DNA of 6,641 nucleotides from Verrucomicrobiota bacterium (GTDB lineage Bacteria > Verrucomicrobiota > Verrucomicrobiia > Verrucomicrobiales > DEV007). The stretch is from positions 1-6,641 of the forward strand of contig JAHDIL010000035.1 in NCBI GenBank assembly GCA_020630835.1, written 5' to 3'. Both the position numbers and the translations under genes were made by a program. Under the pieces are notes generated by a model. The model ran no database searches. It was given only the letters and a program-made list of their open reading frames with translations, and was not told where the DNA came from. Below, one piece after another: positions 5,939 to 6,641 of this stretch (the first letter of the stretch is position 1; each line of letters begins with the position of its first letter).

Positions 5939-6641
5939 ATGGGAAAAGTTCAATTGCTGCCAGAAGCATTAGCCAGCCAAGTCGCTGCCGGGGAGGTGGT
6001 AGAGCGCCCAGCCTCCGTCGTCAAAGAACTGGTGGAAAACAGCATCGATGCCGGAGCCTCCAATATCGAGGTGCGCGTGCAGCGTGGTGGAATCGCTCTA
6101 ATCCGCGTGACCGATGATGGCTGCGGCATGAGTCGAGAAGACGCCCTTATGTCTCTAGAGCGCAACGCGACCTCTAAAATCAGAACAAAAGACGACCTAG
6201 CAGCCATTCAGACACTCGGCTTTCGCGGTGAAGCTGTCCCCAGTATTGCTAGCGTTTCAAAATTTCGCCTAACGACCCGCGAGCCGGATTCGCTGAGCGG
6301 CACGGAAATCATCGTCAACGGAGGGAAGCTGGAGGACGTTCGCGATTGTGGAGAACCCGTGGGCACACAAATCGAGATTCGCTCTCTGTTCTACAATCTC
6401 CCAGCGCGGCGCAAGTTTCTGCGGACCGAAAACACGGAATACTCTCATTTGGAGCAGGTGCTTAAAACACAGGCCATTGCGCACGAGTCGATACGTTTTT
6501 CCCTCGTTCGCAATGATCGTCTGCACTTTCAACTGCCTGCCGCGTCGAGCCTCCGTGAGCGAATCGTTTGCCTGATCGGAAATGACCTTGGAGGGAGACT
6601 ACTCGAGATCACCCCGTTTGAGCACAAGGGGGTGACGGTTC
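5939..6641 (+). CDS. mutL: DNA mismatch repair protein MutL (partial, C-terminus outside window)
   Basis: The first 234 residues of MutL, the GHKL-ATPase that couples MutS mismatch recognition to strand processing. Visible motifs are QVAAGEVVERPASVVKELVE from about 14; motif I with catalytic-type E30 and Mg-binding N34 (equivalent to E29 and N33 in E. coli); DDGCGM at 59-64; ATSK at 77-80; TLGFRGEA at 92-99; and the FYNLPARRKFLR block at 151-162. All are intact, so an active ATPase is expected. The visible part covers the ATP-binding subdomain and the start of the transducer domain; whether the C-terminal endonuclease motif is present cannot be seen. The ATG at 5939 fits the family N-terminus exactly. 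There is no good Shine-Dalgarno. The gene diverges from the Fe-S carrier operon, about 200 bases away, with no evident functional link. Confidence 0.97.
   Translation, partial: MGKVQLLPEALASQVAAGEVVERPASVVKELVENSIDAGASNIEVRVQRGGIALIRVTDDGCGMSREDALMSLERNATSKIRTKDDLAAIQTLGFRGEAVPSIASVSKFRLTTREPDSLSGTEIIVNGGKLEDVRDCGEPVGTQIEIRSLFYNLPARRKFLRTENTEYSHLEQVLKTQAIAHESIRFSLVRNDRLHFQLPAASSLRERIVCLIGNDLGGRLLEITPFEHKGVTV

Noticed and set aside
5762..5953. 63-codon minus-strand frame across the Fe-S carrier/mutL intergenic region
   Set aside because: It overlaps the mutL start and the predicted promoter, has no ribosome site, and its composition is unlike a real protein.

Overview
The window looks like chromosomal DNA from a member of the Planctomycetota/Verrucomicrobiota group, most likely a verrucomicrobium of the Opitutae type. 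The reason is the pairing of a Tat-exported DUF1501 protein with a 'planctomycete-type' cytochrome c (PSCyt1) fused to WD40 repeats, a combination known mainly from that superphylum. The genus is not determined. No RNA gene, mobile element, CRISPR array or tRNA was found, and no coding frame looks broken. Two genes, DUF1501 at the left and mutL at the right, run off the window edges.

Layout, left to right. (1) 1-835, minus strand: the N-terminal 278 residues of a DUF1501 protein. (2) 836-1034: a divergent intergenic region with a perfect TATAAT box and a nearby A-tract, probably driving the rightward gene. (3) 1035-4265, plus: a 1076-residue exported protein made of a single-haem PSCyt1 domain, a regular WD40 propeller that I read as seven-bladed, and about 600 residues of mostly Ala/Gln/Lys-rich coiled coil. 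(4) 4288-4476, plus: a small CPXCG-type Cys-rich protein 22 bases downstream, probably in the same transcript. (5) A 31-base convergent gap, then 4508-5338, minus: an unrecognised single-pass membrane protein. It starts with GTG and overlaps by four bases the stop of the next gene. (6) 5335-5739, minus: a HesB/IscA/ErpA-type iron-sulfur carrier with an acidic C-terminal tail. (7) 5740-5938: a second divergent intergenic region, with a plausible leaderless promoter for the Fe-S gene and a 10-bp direct repeat. (8) 5939 to the end, plus: the N-terminal 234 residues of MutL, with intact ATPase motifs.

How the genes may work together. DUF1501 and the cytochrome/WD40/coiled-coil protein both carry export signals (Tat and Sec), diverge from one intergenic region and belong to families that often neighbour one another. 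They probably form one periplasmic or surface-associated module of unknown function. The Fe-S carrier and the membrane protein form a tight two-gene operon, a connection for which I know no precedent. MutL is ordinary housekeeping DNA mismatch repair. The least conventional object is the giant cytochrome-propeller-coiled-coil fusion.
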